Shown here: in pieces, positions 58,350 to 64,000 of the stretch
How positions within the stretch are numbered: the stretch's first letter is position 1
How the letters are laid out: each line of letters opens with the position of its first letter
Assembly (NCBI RefSeq): GCF_008831285.2
Contig: NC_045150.1
Span: 13,437,868 to 13,501,867, forward strand
Length of the DNA: 64,000 bases
Direction of reading: 5' to 3'
From: Nymphaea colorata
Taxonomy: Eukaryota; Streptophyta; Magnoliopsida; Nymphaeales; Nymphaeaceae
Program-made: the position numbers and the translations under genes
The notes under the pieces: generated by a model
What the model was told of the DNA's origin: nothing
What the model saw: only the letters and a program-made list of their open reading frames with translations
Databases searched by the model: none

Positions 58350-58694
58350 GGTATTCATATAAACTCAACCAAAAAGCAGAATTGTGAAATGAATTTAATC
58401 CAAACCATCAATCAGTAAGGAAAACACGGCGACAAGAGCATCACTTTTATTAGAATAGAGCAATGGTAATCGTATAAACTAAAACAAGAAAAGGCAGTTG
58501 TGATATGAATTTAATCCATAATATCCTCCAGTAAGAAAGAGAAAGTGACGAGAACATCACTTTCTTTATGATAGACAAAGGTATTCATACAAACTAATGC
58601 AAGAAAAAACAGTTGCGAAATGAATTTAATCCAAAGCATCCAGCAGTCACAAAGACGGTGATAGGAGAATAATTTTATTTACTATAGACCAAAC
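58350..58694. repeat. 115-bp tandem repeat, three units
   Basis: GGTATTCATATAAACT starts at 58350 and recurs, diverged, at 58465 and 58580. Each unit contains ATGAATTTAATCCA and a GA(A/C)A...CATCACTTT block. Confidence 0.8.
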
Positions 58695-59841
58695 ATTATT
58701 GATTACATATTTTCAGGATCATTCCCCTTTTAATAATCATTCTCAATTTCTAGGAAAACTTTCTAAGATACATATAAATATTTTACACGTCCAGTGACAT
58801 ATGAATATGCTCCAGTGCTGAAATCTATAAAATTTTAAAAGATTCTTGAAATCTGATTTGTGGATCAAACATTCTATAGTTATAATTAAAAAGCAAGCTG
58901 CCAATTGGGAACCTTATATGACACACCACAAAGTATGCACACAAAGGGAACAATCTAACGGAAACTTTCTGCTGTGTAATGAAAGGCCATGATTTTTTTC
59001 ATGGCCGCATTATAAAAGAAGGTGACGACTTTTACAGTGTGAGCTGCTTGTTTTCTTTGACGCAATTTTACTTCTTGTGGTAGTAAGTGATAATTCTTGT
59101 ACCGTCTTTGTTTCTATTCTGTTTGGCTAAAAGTAAAGACTTCAAGGCTCCTTTTTTTTTTAATTGGTGAAAACTATAGAAGAAAGGGCATAAAGTTCTT
59201 TTTAACCCTTACGTAGAGGGTTGCTGAGAGATCTCAAAGATGAAGCGAGGTGTAGGAACCAAACTATAGTTTCTAAATTTTTACAGAACCAGAAATATAT
59301 TTATTTTATTTTATTGTATACAGGATAAACTAAAATATATGAAATTTAAAAATAACTTTATTTATTTTTTTAAAATCCAAGAAGAAATACGGCCCCTACC
59401 TGGCCCCCCTGCCTCCAGTACTCCATGTCTCTATAATTTTGTTGGTCAAAGCCTTTGGTCCCCATGACTGAGGGTTGCTCTTTAAGAACGAAAAGTGAAA
59501 AAAAGAAGAAGAAGAAAAATTTAGCATATTTTTATAATTAAAATTTACAAAAAAAAAATCGCCCCCACCATTTTCAAGGTTGGACACATCTGATTATGGA
59601 CCTGATTTTGAACTGTAGCTAGTAAAAAAGCTTTGTGCCATTACTAATCAAATTTGTGTTCCTTTATGTTTTATGCCATATTCAGGCAGAAGTCCACTTT
59701 GTGTTATGGAGATCCAACCCGATTATGTCTATATTTGGGATCATAAGCTTCTTGGATCCAAATTCAGTTTTGAAAAGTAGAGCTTACATCTGAATCCCAA
59801 ATCCTCGCTGAATCCAACCCACTGGCATCCACAGTTGTGCA
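58695..59841. other. Non-coding stretch, nothing recognised
   Basis: Ordinary AT-rich sequence; no supported gene. Confidence 0.4.
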
Positions 59842-60227
59842 TAGGGATGCCTATATATCTGCTTTGGATAGAAAATCTAATCGATCTGTTTCGAAGAAAT
59901 CGGATATGAAAAAGAAAAACATATCCTATTAAAAAGTAGGATTGAATTCAGCTTTAATAATTGGCTTACAATCAGATTTTTGCATATACATAAACATCCG
60001 GTTGGATTTGGACATGGATTTGAATCAGATTTGTGATTAAGCAAATATCCTATATCTAATGTTCTTACATTTTGAAAATAGGTCAAATTCAGTTCAAAAT
60101 TCGTATTTAGATATGAATATGAATATTATATTCAAATCAAATTCAGTTTGTGAAATAGGATTCCAGATTTGGATTTAGATATGGCTAAACGTAAATCCAA
60201 TTTGACTATGATTCATTGACATCCCTA
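59842..60227. mobile_element. Candidate hAT-like MITE
   Basis: The left end TAGGGATGCC and right end GACATCCCTA are short inverted termini of hAT style. The interior is rich in AAATC(C/A)GATTTG-like words and has no coding. Flanking 8-mers (GTTGTGCA and ATTGTGGT) are only partly alike, so the target duplication is decayed or absent. Confidence 0.4.
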
Positions 60228-60659
60228 ATTGTGGTTGAAGGGGTAGCTTTGTCCGTCCTTCCTTTCTTTCTCCTTTGGCAGCTTCTATGACAAGTAGTGA
60301 GGTTAGTGGTTTCTTTTTGTGAAAGAGGCCTGAAAGATAGTTGGGTCTGCCACATGTTTACATCATTCTTTTCTTTTTCCTCTTTTCTCTTACATGCTTC
60401 TCTCGGAACAATGGCAGAAACACAAGGTGGCTGGTGTGGGCCGGCTGGTGGGGCCAGCTACCGACACCAACCCATTAAAATTTTCATTGAAACAATGAAT
60501 ACATTCTACATTTATACAAAGAATTATGACCTACACAAACACCATCTTTTAGTGCATTTTATTTTTGCTCAAAGAAAGTGTGTCAAACGACTATAGCTTA
60601 TGTAAGCAACATAATGTAAGTTGTTACTCTTCATTGAAATTCTCAAACCATTATAAACA

Positions 60660-61640
60660 CGCAATGCACACTCGATTGCAGCACTCTATAAGGTAGCAAA
60701 TGATGTTCATAATATTGTTGAAACGACAAGTTGCACCACTTAAAGGTGACGGGGTGCAATTACTCAAATACGTGTAAAAAATAAACGTGGTCTTTGATAA
60801 AAATGGTTTTAAGTGGCGAACATCAGCTAATAAGTGTCGGATTATAATGCATATCAAAAACGTGAAGAAAAAATGCATTTGTTGAAATGGCAAGTTGCAC
60901 CACTTAAAGGTGAAGGGTTGCAATTACTCAAATACGTGTAAAAAATAAACATGGTCTTCGATAAAAATGGTTTTAAGTGGCAAACATTAGCTAATAAGTG
61001 TCAGATTATAATGTATGTAAAAAATGTGAAGAAATAATGCATTCTATCTATATGCAAATCAAATAAAAGTACCAAATAACTATGGGTTAGGCAAGTGTCA
61101 TAGTTTAATGCATTCTATTTATATAGAAAGAAAAAAGCATCAAACATTTATAGCTTACGCAAATACCATATTTTTAAGAGATTGAACTTTATTAAAATTC
61201 TTTAACCATTATAGACACACAATATGCACTTGGATGCAGCTATTTATAAGCTAGCAAACCATGTTCATAATATTGTTGAAACGGCAAGTTGCACCACTTA
61301 AAGGTGAAGGGGTGCAGTTACTCAAATACTTGTAAAAAATAAGCTTGGTCTTTAATAAAAATGGTTTTAAGAGGCGAACATTAGCTAATAAGTGTCGGAT
61401 TATAATGCATATCAAAAACTTGAAGAAAGAATGCATTCTATCTATAAAATAAAAGTACCAAATAATTATGGCTTGGGCAAGTGTCATAGTTTAATGCTTT
61501 CTATTTATATACAAAGAAAAAAGAATTAAACATTTATAGCTTATGCAAACACCATATTTTAAGAGATTGAACCTAATTAAAATTCTCTAACCATTATAGA
61601 CATGCAATGCACACTCGGATGCAGCTCTATATAAACTACC
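60660..61640. repeat. Tandem repeats covering the terpene synthase promoter
   Basis: A block with AAGTTGCACCACTTAAAGGTG occurs at about 60728, 60893 and 61286. A second block with GCA(A)T(A)TGCAC...GATGCAGC...TATAA occurs at 60662, 61213 and 61606. The last copy holds the apparent TATA box of the gene; the earlier two carry corresponding TATAAGG and TTATAAGC words. The promoter thus looks amplified in tandem. Confidence 0.75.
61628..61635 (+). promoter_or_regulatory. TATA box of the terpene synthase relic
   Basis: TATATAAA lies 83-90 bp upstream of the ATG at 61718, implying a leader of about 55-60 nt. Confidence 0.65.
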
Positions 61641-61717
61641 AAACCAATCCTGAGCTAAGTCATCCAAGAGGCAGTGAAAGCATTTAGCATTCAACAATAA
61701 ATACACACACTGTTATA

Positions 61718-64000
61718 ATGGCTGCTCATCTTACCTCCCTTTCCACTCCTTCCGTGACTTCCCCCAAGCTTGCTCCTAATACCAAGGCTGGGTTCAAGCC
61801 ATGGAGCACCACCCTTGTGAGATGTGAGCCAAGGGCTGAGGGCTGCGGTAGGTCTGCTGCTCAAAGGAGGCCTTCCAATACCAGCCAAGTACATGGAACT
61901 ATGAGTTCATCCAGTCCATTACCAGCGCAACATCAATAATTCTCCATACCTCTGATCTGACACTATTATTTTGTTTATTTTGGTATTATGATGTGGTCCT
62001 AATTCAAAGACATGAAAACGAGTGCAGATTGACACACAAAGGACCAGAGTTGAAGAATTGAGAAGAGAAGTCCGACAACTTATAACACCCACAACTGAGC
62101 AAGTGGCTCAGTTGGAGCTCTTCAATTCACTGGAACGTTTAGGTGTAGCCTATCACTTTGAGAGTGAGGTCAGGCGATCAGAAGGTGCCATATGCACGAG
62201 CACTAGAGGATTTGAAGACCTCTACTCTTCTTCACTTCGCTTCAGAATTCTGAGGCAACATGGCTATAATGTTTCTGCAGGTATACATATATAGTATATA
62301 AACATGCGTTAATTCCAAAATGTTGACTCAATAATTAGTTTTTAATGTAGATTGTCTATTACAATTGTGTTAATTGACACTAACCACAAAAGTTTCTTTT
62401 TACATTTCGTAGAGTTGTTTAGTAGATTTAGGGAACAGTCTGGCCGGTTCTCTGAGAATCTTCGTGAGGATGTGAGAGGGTTGCAGAGCCTCTACGAAGC
62501 ATCACAACTAGCCTGTGAAGGAGAAACTGTGTTGGAAGAAGCTACGGCCTTCTCTTCAGAGCATCTTAGAGCAAGGATAAGCCGCATGGAGCAGAGGATA
62601 TCTCGACAGGTACAGCATGCTCTGCAGGTTCCTCTCCACAGAAGGGTTCGCAGGGTCAAGGCCCGAGAGGATATGAGACATTCGAGAGGACGGACCGCAG
62701 AAGCCAAGTGCTGCATGAGTTCGCTAGGCTGGACTTCAACATGGTGCAGACAATCCACCAAAGAGAGATCAGGGAGTTATCCGGGTACAATTCATTCTTG
62801 CACTTTCGCCTAAATCACTTGGTTAATAGTTGATAATAATGCAGCAACTAATGTCATTCTATGTATATATGTATATCAGTAATGAATATAATGTATGTTA
62901 CATTGTTGCTGGTCTGCATCATTGGGTCCACTAATAATCAACCATGAGTCCTTTGTTTTGGGTGTTTGCAGGTGGTGGAGGGACTTGGGCTTGGGCGAGC
63001 ACATTAGCTTCACCAGAGATGGGCTGGTGGAGAGCTACTTCATGGCGGTGGGGCAGATGTATGAGCCACAGTTCTCACAGTACAGGATGCAACTCGCCAG
63101 GGTCTCCTGCTTGATGGCCACCGTTGAGGACATCTTCAGCGAGCATCAGTCTGTTGATGAGCTCGAACGCTTTGTGCAAGTTGTTGAGAGGTAAAGGGTG
63201 ATTATGGTCGGTAAATTAGAGGTAGCAACTCTGTCTGTAGTTTCTGCTTCACATCGTTAGGAGCCAATGTGGGCGTATATTGTATATATGCAGGTGGGAT
63301 CTTCAAGCGGCAGAGCAGCTGCCAGAGTCACTGAGGGTCTTCTATGCGGCTGTCTACAACACGACCAACCAGATCAGCTACACTGTTCTTAGGAGGCATG
63401 GCCATGAAATCACTTCACACATGAGGAGAGCGGTACGACACTTTCTCTACCAAATCTTTCTTCTACTCTTCACATCATCACATTAATATATTAGCTTCAC
63501 TTTCTAATTGACTTGCTCTCTTCTACTCTTGAGCAGTGGGTGGGTGTGTGCAGAGCTTACTTGGTTGAAGCATGGTGGCTCCGTGCCCATCAGACACCAA
63601 GGCTAGAGGAATATTTGAGCAACATCCGGGCAGCCATTACCGGCCCTATTCTCCTTCCTGCCTACTTCTTCCTCTCCCAAAACATTGAGGAACAAACAAT
63701 CCAGCAGCTGCAGTCCGAGTTCAACATCATCAACTTGTCATCGATGGTAGTTCGTCTCTCGGCTGACCTCCAGAGATCCAGGAATAGTTTAGTGTATTTT
63801 ATGCTGGTTAACTAGTATTAGCTTCTGAGTTGACAATGTTCTTGTTCTGTTTTTCTGTTTTGATTGGCTGATGATCTTCTCTTTATATGTTGAACACTTG
63901 ATTGAAGGTTGGATTCGGGAGAGGCAACCTGCCTTAATCGGTCCAGATTTATATAAACGAGGCAAGGGTAGCGGAGGAGCAAGCACGGCAGCACATAAGG
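61718..64000 (+). pseudogene. TPS-b type terpene synthase, decayed, 3' end outside window
   Basis: Monoterpene synthases of this class act in plastids. The start MAAHLTSLSTPSV is Ser/Thr-rich like a transit peptide. Exons: 1 from 61718; 2, 62028-62280 (LERLGVAYHFE, LRQHGYNVSA); 3, 62413-62784; 4, 62972-63190 (219 nt); 5, 63294-63432 (139 nt, VYNTTNQISY); 6, 63537-about 63786 (AYLVEAWWL, LEEYLSNI); 7 from about 63907. These match the usual TPS exon layout. Lesions: one base is missing between RR (61865-61870) and W (61894) of the RRx8W motif; a 2-base gain near 62668 shifts exon 3; the metal-binding DDxxD is EDIFS (63126-63140); RDR is RDG; the second metal motif starts with Ala instead of Asp (63762); exon 7 has TAA at 63935. 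Frame-independent motif loss argues against sequencing error alone. Confidence 0.9.

Noticed and set aside
58350-58694. CRISPR-like array
   Set aside because: Units are contiguous 115-bp diverged tandem repeats without unique spacers, in a plant genome.

Overview
The window looks like nuclear DNA of a flowering plant. It is AT-rich, and broken Ty1/Copia retrotransposons outnumber genes. Spliced relics of plant genes are present: retinoblastoma-related (RBR), RPA1, a TPS-b type terpene synthase and a plastid-transit-like leader. There is also a TIR domain of the plant TNL immune-receptor type, which argues against a grass. A basal angiosperm or magnoliid would fit, but the sequence does not settle this. 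One 100-N assembly gap lies at 56476-56575.

Layout. 1.6-8.9 kb holds a decayed RBR copy with introns; a rearranged Copia element sits in one intron. 9.1-9.4 kb is an antisense RPA1 relic and 10.9-11.3 kb an LRR relic. 14.0-20.8 kb is a three-layer nest: a LINE relic split by a non-autonomous hAT transposon, whose right terminal repeat is in turn split by a Copia element. All junctions carry readable target-site duplications. 21.8-31.8 kb holds more LINE and Copia fragments and two copies of a purine-rich repeat. A 321-bp Mutator-like MITE lies at 31.9-32.2 kb. A TIR-domain gene, the most intact host gene here, is at 33.5-34.1 kb. 34.3-40.1 kb is a mosaic of Copia and Gypsy pieces. 41.0-43.4 kb and 49.0-51.5 kb are two copies of a 2.4-kb direct repeat flanking a probable SEC16-like N-terminal exon (45.7 kb). 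51.5-60 kb is mostly unrecognised. 60.6-64 kb holds promoter-like repeats followed by a seven-exon terpene synthase relic that runs off the window.

How the pieces relate. I see no operon-like or pathway logic. RBR (cell-cycle repressor), RPA1 (single-strand DNA binding), LRR/TIR (immunity), SEC16 (ER export) and terpene synthase are mostly fragments stranded among transposons. Only the TIR gene reads open without lesions. The terpene synthase keeps recognisable exon structure but has lost catalytic motifs and its frame. Two separate Copia elements carry gag inverted relative to pol, with a tRNA-Met primer-binding site at the inversion edge; this is the most unusual structural observation. The 41-kb repeat copy differs from the 49-kb copy largely by one-base deletions, so single-base frameshifts in this assembly deserve caution.
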